Origin: Geobacter sp. | GTDB lineage: Bacteria > Desulfobacterota > Desulfuromonadia > Geobacterales > Geobacteraceae | Length of the DNA: 64,000 nucleotides | Assembly (NCBI GenBank): GCA_016177775.1 | Contig: JACOUQ010000037.1 | Span: 175,881 to 239,880, forward strand | Direction of reading: 5' to 3' | Shown: positions 19,788 through 28,090 of the stretch, one piece after another | Layout: each line of letters begins with the position of its first letter | Position numbering within the stretch: the stretch's first letter is position 1 | Notes under the pieces: generated by a model | What the model saw: the letters and a program-made list of their open reading frames with translations, nothing else | Database searches by the model: none | Told to the model about the DNA's origin: nothing | Translations under genes and position numbers: made by a program

Positions 19788-19809
19788 ACGTTACGAAAGG
19801 CAATCATAA

Positions 19810-21384
19810 ATGATCAAAGCTGACAGAGCCCTCCCCTTCCTTCTACCCTCCATTTCCGACATTCTGTTCCTGACCGTCTTTCTCTACCTTTCGTTTTCGG
19901 CCGGCAAGGGACTCCTGAACGACGCGGACACCGGCTATCACATCAGGGCTGGTGAGTATATCCTGAACACCCTCTCCATCCCCAGAAATGACATTTTCTC
20001 CTTCATCACACCAACTATGCCATGGACAGCGCACGAATGGCTCTCCGAGGTCATCATGGCACTGGTGCACAAAGCCTTCGGGCTTACCGGCATTGTCCTC
20101 TTTTTTTCCTTTCTGATCTCACTGACCTATTTTCTTCTGTTCAAAATTATCCGTGCATGCGGCGGCAACATTTTTGCTGCACTCCTGGTTGGCGTTCTCG
20201 TCATCGGCGCTTCCCAGATCCACTGGCTGGCCAGGCCGCACATTTTTTCCCTCTTGCTGATGCTGGGCTGGTATCACATTCTCAATCTGTTCCAGTACAG
20301 GGAAAAGAACCGCCTCTGGCTCCTGCCCCTTCTCATGGTTTTCTGGGTAAACCTGCATGGTGGGTATGTCACCGGCTTCATCCTGCTGGGGATATACTTC
20401 GCTGGTAACATGGTGCAGGCCGTGTTGGCCGAACCCGGCACCAAAGAACCTTTCAGGAGGAAGTATCGTACAATCGCCCTGATAATTGCCGTATGCATAA
20501 TTGCCTCTCTGGCGAACCCCTTCGGCTATCATATCCTCCTCTTTCCGTTCAATCTGGTGGGAAACAGGTACCTCATGGACCACGTGTCCGAATTCATATC
20601 CCCCAATTTCCACGAACCGCTGCCATTCAAGTACCTTCTTTTCCTCATGATCGCAGCGTTCGCCTTCTCCAGGGAAAAGCTGAACATCATTGAGCTTGTG
20701 CTGGTTCTCTTCTTCACCAACATGGCCCTCTACTCTGCCCGTTACATACCCCTATTCGCCATAATCACGGCCCCCGTAATTCTGCGCCAGGGGGATACGG
20801 TCCTGAACGGGGTGCGAAACAATTTAGCGGATTTTTTCCGGAAAAAGGGTGAGGGAATCGCTTCGCTGGATGCCTCCTCCAGAGGATACGTCTGGCCTGT
20901 TGCGGGTTTCCTGGCGGTTGCGGTTTTCGCAGGAAACGGTACACTGAAATACACGTTCGACCCGAAGATGAAACCAGTCGCCGCCGTCGAGTTTCTGAAG
21001 AAGGAACGGATCAGCGGGAACATGTTCAATAACGACGAGTTCGGCGACTACATCATCTACGCGGCTTGGCCGGAATACAGGGTCTTTTTTGACGGCAGGT
21101 CCGACATGTACGGCGTCAAGAGGATGAAGGAATACTACCGGATCATGTCGTGCGAGCCGGGATGGGAAAAAATTCTCGAGAAATACCGGATCAACTGGGT
21201 CATCTTCGATGCCAAATCCACACTGTCACGGTTTCTGCTGAAAGAAGAAGGATGGCGACTGGTGTACGCCGACAAGCTTGCGAACATCTTTGTCAGGAAT
21301 TTACCCGAATACCGAAGCCTGATAAGCAGGTACCCGAACGTCAAACCTGTCGCGCAGGAAGATAAGGACGACAACGGACTGTAA
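19810..21384 (+). CDS. polytopic membrane protein with extracytoplasmic C-terminal domain, GT-C-like
   Basis: 524 residues. About nine to ten hydrophobic segments to residue 385, then a soluble region of about 140 residues (AVEFLKKERISGNMFNNDEF... to the end). The first outer loop, LNDADTGYHIRAGEYILN (37-54), puts an aspartate and histidine at the usual GT-C active position. The arrangement of helices followed by a globular tail resembles oligosaccharyl- or arabinofuranosyl-type transferases, but no named family is recognised. It follows the AT-rich gene after a 96-base gap holding a repeat, so it may have its own mRNA segment. Confidence 0.65.
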   Translation: MIKADRALPFLLPSISDILFLTVFLYLSFSAGKGLLNDADTGYHIRAGEYILNTLSIPRNDIFSFITPTMPWTAHEWLSEVIMALVHKAFGLTGIVLFFSFLISLTYFLLFKIIRACGGNIFAALLVGVLVIGASQIHWLARPHIFSLLLMLGWYHILNLFQYREKNRLWLLPLLMVFWVNLHGGYVTGFILLGIYFAGNMVQAVLAEPGTKEPFRRKYRTIALIIAVCIIASLANPFGYHILLFPFNLVGNRYLMDHVSEFISPNFHEPLPFKYLLFLMIAAFAFSREKLNIIELVLVLFFTNMALYSARYIPLFAIITAPVILRQGDTVLNGVRNNLADFFRKKGEGIASLDASSRGYVWPVAGFLAVAVFAGNGTLKYTFDPKMKPVAAVEFLKKERISGNMFNNDEFGDYIIYAAWPEYRVFFDGRSDMYGVKRMKEYYRIMSCEPGWEKILEKYRINWVIFDAKSTLSRFLLKEEGWRLVYADKLANIFVRNLPEYRSLISRYPNVKPVAQEDKDDNGL

Positions 21385-21421
21385 CGGTATCGGCCCCATC
21401 GGGAGCGGTCAAAGGCCGGCA

Positions 21422-22708
21422 ATGGACGACTATATCTGGCTTTTCCAACGTGAATCGAAGCGCGATCTCGTTCTCTCCGTCGTCGCCTCTCTTTTTCTCC
21501 ATCTCGCCATGATCGTCGTCATGACAACGACGTCCATTTTCATCCCGCGAATCGGCAAATCCCAAGAACTGGACATCTTCTGGCTCTATCCGCCGTTTCT
21601 GTACGGCTCCCCCAAACCCGTACACCCCTCTCTGCCCAGGCGTGAAATAGCCAGGCCTGAAAATCAAATGGCCTTTGCTCCGCCGCAACCGCCCGAAAAA
21701 AAACCGGTCATTGAACCGCCCCGTGTGAAGGAGCCTCCCCCTCCTCCCGCTCCGGTGGAAATAGCGAAACCCGAGCCCCCGGCCAAGTCCGAGATGGTCT
21801 ATCCTGTTGCTGAAAAACCTGAACCACCGCCCAAGCCCGAGCAAAAGGCGGTCGTTGCCGAAGCTCCCAGACAGCCGGAAGCACCGCCAGAAATGGCGGA
21901 GAAGCCAGCAATAAGCGAAACGCCCCCCCCTGAAGAAAAGGGGGGTGAGGCAGCCCCAACGGAGAAGGGGCCTGCCGAGCCAGCCACGGTTGCCACCGAA
22001 ACCGCAGGGCCACCTGGCACCCCTGCGGCTGTCGCGGGGATACCTTCCCCCGAGGCAGGCACAGGCACGGCTTCAGCCTCGCCAGGGTCGGAAGCCGGAT
22101 CCATTACCGGAGAGGTTGGCGGTGGCCCGCAACTATTACCACCCATGGAAGTTGCCAGGCAAGAAACCAGCGAGCCCCCGAAGCCGGAAGAGCCTGCAAA
22201 GCCGGAGCAGCCGGCGGGAATTGTCACGCCCCCCCTGTTTGGTGACCTGAAGCTGGTGGTATCCGGCAAGAGCGAGGTATTGAGCGGTATGGGATTAATG
22301 GTGAAATTCCGCGCCTACCCCAAGAGCCGCCACAACAGGCCGATGACCAGGACCGAATCGGGACGGTTCACCAGGCTTGTTCCGACCCATGCAAGGCCGA
22401 ATGAAAATACCTTACAGGCCGTCATCGTGACAGCCCCGGACGGGATCTACGATTTTTTCCTGGAATCGGGCGCCGTTTCCCCGGTATCGGTGGATTTTCA
22501 TCTAAAACTCTTTGAAAACACCGGCCGAGCAGCGACCAGGCATATCGGGACCAGGATCGTTTCCAACGCTACCCCCATCGCCAGGGTCATCATGCCGGAG
22601 GGGGTGCTCTGGGGTGATGATTCCGCCTTCAGCGGCAACCTGGAGGATTCGGACAGCATATCCAAATTCAACACAGAGACCGGCCTTTTCTGGAAGGAGT
22701 ATAAATAA
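21422..22708 (+). CDS. proline-rich TonB-like membrane-anchored protein
   Basis: 428 residues. One membrane segment (about 17-43, after basic RESKRD) is followed by a long Pro/Glu/Ala/Lys-rich region (about 60-270) of the kind that spans the periplasm in TonB proteins. The C-terminal 150 residues (FGDLKLVVSGKSEV... to WKEYK) form a separate domain that lacks the TonB signature and was not recognised. ATG 21422 has AAAGG seven bases upstream. It lies 37 bases after the membrane protein gene. No ExbB/ExbD genes are visible nearby, so a classical TonB role is unlikely. Confidence 0.65.
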   Translation: MDDYIWLFQRESKRDLVLSVVASLFLHLAMIVVMTTTSIFIPRIGKSQELDIFWLYPPFLYGSPKPVHPSLPRREIARPENQMAFAPPQPPEKKPVIEPPRVKEPPPPPAPVEIAKPEPPAKSEMVYPVAEKPEPPPKPEQKAVVAEAPRQPEAPPEMAEKPAISETPPPEEKGGEAAPTEKGPAEPATVATETAGPPGTPAAVAGIPSPEAGTGTASASPGSEAGSITGEVGGGPQLLPPMEVARQETSEPPKPEEPAKPEQPAGIVTPPLFGDLKLVVSGKSEVLSGMGLMVKFRAYPKSRHNRPMTRTESGRFTRLVPTHARPNENTLQAVIVTAPDGIYDFFLESGAVSPVSVDFHLKLFENTGRAATRHIGTRIVSNATPIARVIMPEGVLWGDDSAFSGNLEDSDSISKFNTETGLFWKEYK

Positions 22709-22729
22709 TCCGGCTCTTGCCCCCCCGAC

Positions 22730-22757
22730 TTTACACCCGAGCCTTTCGTGGTATCCT
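22730..22757 (+). promoter_or_regulatory. probable sigma-70 promoter for the GT2 gene at 22793
   Basis: TTTACA (22730-22735), 16-base spacer, TATCCT (22752-22757). It lies in the only gap between the proline-rich gene and the next transferase, about 35 bases before the start codon. Confidence 0.4.
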
Positions 22758-22792
22758 TTTTACATCCTCGGATATGACGAAAGGACGATTTC

Positions 22793-23593
22793 ATGATTTC
22801 CGTCATCATCGCTGCATACAACGAAGAAAACCGCATCAAGAGCTCATTGCACAAAATAGATCGTTACCTGTCCGAAGGCGGCAGTGATTACGAAATAATC
22901 GTGGTCGACGATGGCAGCTCGGACAAAACGGCCCAGTTGGTCAGCGAGATGGGCGCCGATATCGCCAATCTCCGGCTGGTCCGCTACGAGACGAACATGG
23001 GCAAAGGGCATGCGCTGAGGACCGGCGTCCTTGCCTCGCGTGGAGATTACGTGCTCTTAAGCGATGCCGACCTGTCAACCCCGATAGAAGAAATGTCTCG
23101 GCTGCTCCAGCTTGTTTCCCATGACAGATGCGACATCACCATAGGGTCGAGGGCTCTTGCCATGAGTCGGATCATCCGGAAGCAGCCATGGTGGCGACGC
23201 GGCATGGGAAAGATCTTCAACAGGATCGTCAGGCTTGTGATCATGGACGACTTCCGTGATACGCAGTGCGGTTTCAAGCTTTTTACCGGCAATGCGGCCA
23301 GGGAACTTTTCGGTGCTGCCAGAATCAACCGCTTTGCCTTTGACGTGGAGATTCTGGCCCTTGCCAGGAAGCAGGGGTACCGGATAGCCGAAGTACCGGT
23401 CCGATGGAAGAACGCGCCGGGGTCGAAGGTGAACCCGGTATTTGATTCCCTGCAGATGCTTTACGACCTTTGCAGAATTCGCTTCTTTCTCGGGAGCGCG
23501 AAACATTGCGCCGCCTCGCAGAAGCCTGCACCCGAAGTTCCATTTCCACCCGGGATCCGGTTTCCTTCCCTTGACAAGAAACTCCATCACTAA
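22793..23593 (+). CDS. family 2 glycosyltransferase, dolichyl-phosphate glucosyltransferase (ALG5)-like
   Basis: 266 residues. GT-A motifs: SVIIAAYNEENRI (3-15), EIIVVDDGSSDKT, NMGKGHALRTGV, and SDADLSTPIEE as the metal-binding site. The acceptor-side block IVRLVIMDDFRDTQCGFKLF and FDVEILALARKQGY match ALG5/polyprenyl-phosphate glucose synthases. It likely makes a polyprenyl-phosphate-linked hexose at the cytoplasmic face, a donor for the GT-C proteins upstream. It has no C-terminal membrane segments. Ribosome-binding site AAAGGA, ATG 22793. Confidence 0.88.
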   Translation: MISVIIAAYNEENRIKSSLHKIDRYLSEGGSDYEIIVVDDGSSDKTAQLVSEMGADIANLRLVRYETNMGKGHALRTGVLASRGDYVLLSDADLSTPIEEMSRLLQLVSHDRCDITIGSRALAMSRIIRKQPWWRRGMGKIFNRIVRLVIMDDFRDTQCGFKLFTGNAARELFGAARINRFAFDVEILALARKQGYRIAEVPVRWKNAPGSKVNPVFDSLQMLYDLCRIRFFLGSAKHCAASQKPAPEVPFPPGIRFPSLDKKLHH

Positions 23594-23641
23594 GGCCCTT
23601 GACACTTTAATCCAGTAAAACCGAATGGAGAGAGTTGAGCC

Positions 23642-25117
23642 ATGCCAAACGAAGATCATCTCAACCGCAACCGCCCCCTCGTCCCCTCTGAAATCAAAAT
23701 CGGAGAGTCAAGCGTCGACAGGGTCGGCTACAGGCTCCTCAAGGAACGGATAATAACCGAAAAACAGCTTGAATCTGCCCTTCAACGGCAAAAGCAGCAT
23801 GGGGGCAGGCTGGGGGAGAACCTCATCGCGCTCGGCTATCTGACGGACGAGCAGATAGAGCTCGCCTTCAAAAGGCACCCGCCGATTCCGCAGACGCCCG
23901 AAGAAACCGGCCTGGACGTCTCGATCATCGCCGAGCTCATCCTCAAGCATACCCTCTTCATGGGTGAATTTACCATGTCAGACATGGCCGATCAGGTCAA
24001 ACTCTCCTATGCAGTGATCGAGAAGGCGCTTGAACTGCTCCGAAGGGACAAGTACGTGGAGGTCAAGGGGGGAACCGGTTACGCAGCCACCACCTATACT
24101 TTCAAGGCGACCGAAACCGGCAAGAACTACGGGACCGAGTTGATGGAACTCTGCCGCTACGTCGGGCCGGCACCGGTCAATCTTGGCGATTACCAGGCAA
24201 TGGTGGAGCGTCAGACGGTCAAGAGCGTCATAATTCCGGGTGAAGAAATAAGGAAGGCCTTTTCCCACCTGATCATCAAGGAAGATGTTCTCAAAAAGCT
24301 AGGGCCGGTCATGAGTTCGGGAAAGGCAATCTTCATCTACGGCCCACCGGGGAACGGAAAGACCACCATCGCGGAAACACTGGGAGCATTGCTCCCGGGC
24401 AATATCTACGTACCGTATGCCCTTACCGTCGGCGGCCAGATCATAACCGTATACGATCCGGTGACACACGTCCCTGCCGCTCCGGATAGCGAAACGCCCC
24501 AGTATGACCGTCGGTGGGTCCGGATCAAACGGCCTTTCGTCATCACCGGTGGGGAATTGGTGATGCGGATGCTCGACCTCGACTTTGATCCAATCTCGAA
24601 GTACTATGAAGCATCTCTGCAAATCAAGGCAAACAACGGCATTCTGGTCATCGACGATTTCGGCAGACAACATATCGAGCCGCAGCAACTTCTGAACCGC
24701 TGGATCGTTCCCCTTGACCGTGCAATCGACTTCATGACCCTGCATACGGGGATGAAGTTTTCCATTCCGTTCAACATGCTGGTTCTCTTCGCCACCAATA
24801 TCGAGCCTTCCAAACTGGTCGACGAAGCCTTTCTGCGCAGGATCCAGTACAAGATCAAGATCGACCACCCCACAGAAGACGATTACAAGGCCATCTTCAA
24901 AAAGGTCTGCGCTTCGAACGAGATCGAATTCGACGAAGAGATGTACCGCTATCTGATCAACAGTTTTTACAAAAAGCTCGGCATCAGCTTCAACGCATGC
25001 CACCCCAGGGACATCATAGATTATATAGTTGTAAATGCGCGGTATTACCACCAGAAGCCGGAACTGACCAAGGAAAATATCGACGCTGCCTGGACGAGCT
25101 ATTTCGTCGAATCCTGA
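23642..25117 (+). CDS. AAA+ ATPase with N-terminal MshEN-like repeats
   Basis: 491 residues. Two MshEN-type 24-residue motifs are visible: RVGYRLLKERIITEKQLESA (27-46, continuing to Q50) and RLGENLIALGYLTDEQIELA (56-75). MshEN modules in type IV pilus and type II secretion ATPases can bind c-di-GMP. A helical/winged-helix-like region follows (about 95-160), then an AAA+ core with Walker A GPPGNGKTT (about 237-245), Walker B ILVIDDFGRQ and a sensor-like ATN (LLVLFATNIE). The partner is unknown. It is 48 bases downstream of the GT2 gene and probably co-transcribed. Confidence 0.78.
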   Translation: MPNEDHLNRNRPLVPSEIKIGESSVDRVGYRLLKERIITEKQLESALQRQKQHGGRLGENLIALGYLTDEQIELAFKRHPPIPQTPEETGLDVSIIAELILKHTLFMGEFTMSDMADQVKLSYAVIEKALELLRRDKYVEVKGGTGYAATTYTFKATETGKNYGTELMELCRYVGPAPVNLGDYQAMVERQTVKSVIIPGEEIRKAFSHLIIKEDVLKKLGPVMSSGKAIFIYGPPGNGKTTIAETLGALLPGNIYVPYALTVGGQIITVYDPVTHVPAAPDSETPQYDRRWVRIKRPFVITGGELVMRMLDLDFDPISKYYEASLQIKANNGILVIDDFGRQHIEPQQLLNRWIVPLDRAIDFMTLHTGMKFSIPFNMLVLFATNIEPSKLVDEAFLRRIQYKIKIDHPTEDDYKAIFKKVCASNEIEFDEEMYRYLINSFYKKLGISFNACHPRDIIDYIVVNARYYHQKPELTKENIDAAWTSYFVES

Positions 25118-25147
25118 TGGCATTTTGTGTTGTCAGCAGCAACACGG

Positions 25148-25176
25148 AGGGCCGGCGAGAAGTTGCCGGCCCTTTG
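25148..25176. terminator. hairpin, possible weak terminator
   Basis: Perfect 9-bp stem AGGGCCGGC (25148-25156) with GCCGGCCCT (25165-25173), 8-base loop, followed by only a short T run (TTT). It separates the AAA+ gene from carbamate kinase. Confidence 0.4.
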
Positions 25177-25221
25177 GCATTCCGGCCTCTGTCGACAATC
25201 AACATGAGATGGATGAGAAAT

Positions 25222-26157
25222 ATGGGATCCGATACGGGAAAACCGCTCCTGCTCGTTGCCCTTGGCGGAAACGCCCTGATCAGAAAAGGTGAAACCGGGA
25301 CAATCGCCGAACAGTTCGTCAACCTGCGAATCCCTGCGCGCCAGCTGGCAAGGCTCTCCCGGGATTACCGGATCATCATCACCCACGGCAACGGTCCCCA
25401 GGTGGGCAATCTGCTGCTTCAGCAGGAAAGCTGCGATACGGTGCCAAAGCTGCCGCTGGAGATACTGGTTGCCCAGACCCAGGGACAGATCGGTTACATG
25501 GTTGAAGCCACACTGGACGAGGAGTTGGAAGCCCTCGGGCTTGGGGACCAGCTTCTTGTCAGCCTGATAAGCTACGTCGTGGTCGATGCCGGAGACCCGG
25601 CCTTTCACGAACCAACCAAACCGATCGGCCCATTTTACACCGAGGAGGAAGCAGCACAACTCCCCTGGCCTCTCGTCCATACTCCGAACGGATATCGAAG
25701 GGTGGTGGCATCCCCGAGGCCACTAACCATCGTGGAAAAGCGCGAGATCAGGAAGCTGGTGAACGACGGGTTCATCGTCATCTGCTGTGGCGGCGGGGGT
25801 ATCCCCGTTACCCGCGAAGGTAGAGCCTTCCATGGCATTGACGCGGTCATCGACAAGGACCTGGCAAGTGCCCGGCTGGCCTGCGAGGTTGGCGTGGACA
25901 TCCTCCTCATCGCAACCGACGTACCTGGGGTGGCCAACGACTTTGGCAAGCTTGGAGAACGATATCTCAGCAACTTTTCCATTGCCGATGCCGAGCATGC
26001 CCTCGCACGGGGAGACCTTCCGCCCGGATCAATGAGGCCAAAGGTCGAGGCCGCTGTGCAGTTTGTCAGATCAGGCGGCTCACGCGCTGTCATCTGCCAC
26101 CTGAACGATATAGGATCGGCAGTGAAAGGCGAAGCGGGCACCGAGATAACGGCTTGA
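25222..26157 (+). CDS. arcC: carbamate kinase
   Basis: Catalyses ATP plus carbamate to carbamoyl phosphate plus ADP (reversible). 311 residues, the usual length. Amino-acid-kinase fold motifs: LLVALGGNALI near the N-terminus, IITHGNGPQVGNLL, CCGGGGIPV, DAVIDKDLAS and the C-terminal GSMRPKVEAA. Three in-frame ATGs (25204, 25213, 25222) are possible. The last gives the family-typical N-terminus. No arginine deiminase or ornithine transcarbamylase gene lies nearby, so a link to arginine fermentation is not shown. The usual biosynthetic source, carAB, is at 53-59 kb. Confidence 0.92.
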   Translation: MGSDTGKPLLLVALGGNALIRKGETGTIAEQFVNLRIPARQLARLSRDYRIIITHGNGPQVGNLLLQQESCDTVPKLPLEILVAQTQGQIGYMVEATLDEELEALGLGDQLLVSLISYVVVDAGDPAFHEPTKPIGPFYTEEEAAQLPWPLVHTPNGYRRVVASPRPLTIVEKREIRKLVNDGFIVICCGGGGIPVTREGRAFHGIDAVIDKDLASARLACEVGVDILLIATDVPGVANDFGKLGERYLSNFSIADAEHALARGDLPPGSMRPKVEAAVQFVRSGGSRAVICHLNDIGSAVKGEAGTEITA

Positions 26158-26194
26158 AATAGCGGATCAGTTGGCATGGTCATTAATGAATTGC

Positions 26195-26223
26195 TTGATT
26201 TTTCGATTGTTTTCTATTTTAAT
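26195..26223 (+). promoter_or_regulatory. probable sigma-70 promoter for the DUF4388-pilT pair
   Basis: TTGATT (26195-26200), 17-base spacer, TTTAAT (26218-26223) in a locally AT-rich gap, 58 bases before ATG 26281. Confidence 0.45.
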
Positions 26224-26280
26224 AAACAACCTGAAAAATCCGGCATGAATGCACACCGGTAACTGAAAGGATTCGGACAA

Positions 26281-28062
26281 ATGTCTTTTGCTGGCGATCT
26301 GCAGCATCTCCCCATAGTCGATGTGATACAACTCCTTCATTCGACGAGGAAATCGGGTACCCTGCATCTGAAAAGCCTGAAGGGTGAGAGCCAGCTGGTC
26401 TTCAGCGATGGATACATCGTCAGCGCGAACCACGCCAACAGCAGCGTCCGCATCGGGAAAATCCTGGTCGATATGAAATTCGCGACCGAGGCTGACGTCG
26501 AACTTGCCCTGGATGAGCAGAGAAAGGCCGGGACAGGCCGCAAGCCCCTGATCGCAACCTTGATCGAGGGGGGGAAGTTAAAAAAGGAAGAAGCGTTCAG
26601 AGGGCTGGAAAATCTCATCGAGATGACCATAGTCGAGGTTCTGACCTGGACCAACGGGACCTTTTCGCTGGATGTCGAAAAAATATATGTTTCCGACGAA
26701 TACCGTTATTTGCCGGAAACATTGCAGCACGATTTTTTCCTGAACACCCAAAGCGTCCTGATGGACGCTCTCCGCATTTATGATGAAAAAATGCGGGACG
26801 GTACCCTGACGGAGGAGACCTTCCCATCCATCGAGGGGACTTTGGATGAGATTTTCGGCGTAACTCCGGGAGCAGAGATTTCTGTTGAGGATCTGGGGCT
26901 TGCTGATATTGATACTGTTGCAAAAAAAATCCCCGATGTGTTTTCAGGACTGCGCGACGAAGCCCCCGAGGAAATCCTTCGCCGAAAGGTCGGGGAAGAA
27001 TTGCGGGACATGCCGGTTGAAGGACAGGAAAGGCTTCTTTCATTCCTGGCAGGGTATTCGGCAAAACAAGGGAACGTCGAAGGCCACACCCTGCAGGCCG
27101 CTGCGACCCAGGCACTCATCATGTTAAGCAGAGACAGGTTTTTGACGCATGCGGTCACCGAAGTATGTCGGCAACCGGGCTATTTTGTGTTCACCACCGA
27201 CGACGAGGTGAATCTCGACCCGATAATCGACCAGTCACTGGCCAAAAGCCTCATCCCCATTCTCGTCATCGATTCTCCCGAAAACGCCGAAGGGAGCTTT
27301 TCCGTAGATCGAATCTCGGCCCTGCAGCAACAGAAACTGGGAAAATATCCGCAAATTCGCATACTTCAACTGATATCACGGAATGATTACAGATTCCCGC
27401 TCCAGTCATTGAGAGCCGGAGTCAGAGCTGTCATGCCTCGACCGAACAAAGAGGAACGTGACACTTTTGCAGAAAATGCGATCGAATTCCTCGAAACCTT
27501 CCGCTCCTATCTGGACAAATCCTTCTTCGGTTCGAAACAATTGACCATGAACAGGTTCAGAAAGTGCTTTGTCGAGTTGGATTCGCTTATCGACGCCCCC
27601 GAAATTTCCTTTACAGTATTGAAGGTTGTGTCGGAAATGTTCGAGCGCTCCTTGACGTTAGTGGTCGGCAAGTCAGAGTTGATTGCCGAACGAGGATTCG
27701 GGATCAAGGCCGACAAAAGCGCCGGCGCTACACCTCCCCTGCGCTTCAGAATACCGCGGGAAGAACCATCCGTTTTCAGGGATGTGATCGAAAACAACCG
27801 ACTTTTATTCGGCGAATGCAACGATGATATCCTGAAAAAATACCTGTTCGGAGAAATCGGCGCGCCGGCCGCTCCGACGATCCTGGTGCTCCCGATAACA
27901 AGCCACGGGAAAGTCGTTGCTCTCATTTACGGAGATTTCGGAAAGGAACTCCCTTCTGCGGTACAGAGCGACCTTCTGGAGATACTGGCTCGCCATGCAG
28001 GCCTGGTTCTCGACAACGCAAGCTACCGGAAAAAGTTTGTAAAACCGCACCATTCCGCTTAA
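26281..28062 (+). CDS. DUF4388 (PATAN) protein with MshEN-like motif, receiver-like and GAF-like regions
   Basis: 593 residues. The N-terminal 55 residues carry the DUF4388/PATAN signature (GDLQHLPIVDVIQLLHSTRK, SGTLHL, SDGYIVSA). Residues 57-80 form one MshEN-type motif beginning RIGKILVDMKFATEADVELA. Around residues 275-400 is a receiver-like domain (ALIMLSRDRF, IPILVIDSPE, LRAGVRAVMPRP) that lacks the usual phosphorylation-site arrangement. The last 170 residues resemble a GAF domain. PATAN proteins in related bacteria take part in two-component and gliding/pilus signalling. Ribosome-binding site AAAGGA. It lies 28 bases before the pilT-like gene. Confidence 0.75.
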   Translation: MSFAGDLQHLPIVDVIQLLHSTRKSGTLHLKSLKGESQLVFSDGYIVSANHANSSVRIGKILVDMKFATEADVELALDEQRKAGTGRKPLIATLIEGGKLKKEEAFRGLENLIEMTIVEVLTWTNGTFSLDVEKIYVSDEYRYLPETLQHDFFLNTQSVLMDALRIYDEKMRDGTLTEETFPSIEGTLDEIFGVTPGAEISVEDLGLADIDTVAKKIPDVFSGLRDEAPEEILRRKVGEELRDMPVEGQERLLSFLAGYSAKQGNVEGHTLQAAATQALIMLSRDRFLTHAVTEVCRQPGYFVFTTDDEVNLDPIIDQSLAKSLIPILVIDSPENAEGSFSVDRISALQQQKLGKYPQIRILQLISRNDYRFPLQSLRAGVRAVMPRPNKEERDTFAENAIEFLETFRSYLDKSFFGSKQLTMNRFRKCFVELDSLIDAPEISFTVLKVVSEMFERSLTLVVGKSELIAERGFGIKADKSAGATPPLRFRIPREEPSVFRDVIENNRLLFGECNDDILKKYLFGEIGAPAAPTILVLPITSHGKVVALIYGDFGKELPSAVQSDLLEILARHAGLVLDNASYRKKFVKPHHSA

Positions 28063-28090
28063 AATAACGGCACATAAAAGAGGAACTGCC

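Noticed and set aside
24299..25123. Long minus-strand open frame opposite the AAA+ ATPase gene
   Set aside because: It is the antisense shadow of a clear gene with Walker motifs, and its translation shows no motifs or ribosome-binding site.
26171..26195. Sigma-54 promoter (TGGCAT...TTGC) before the DUF4388 gene
   Set aside because: The -12 element falls at the wrong spacing; TTAATG occupies the needed position. A sigma-70 match lies close by.
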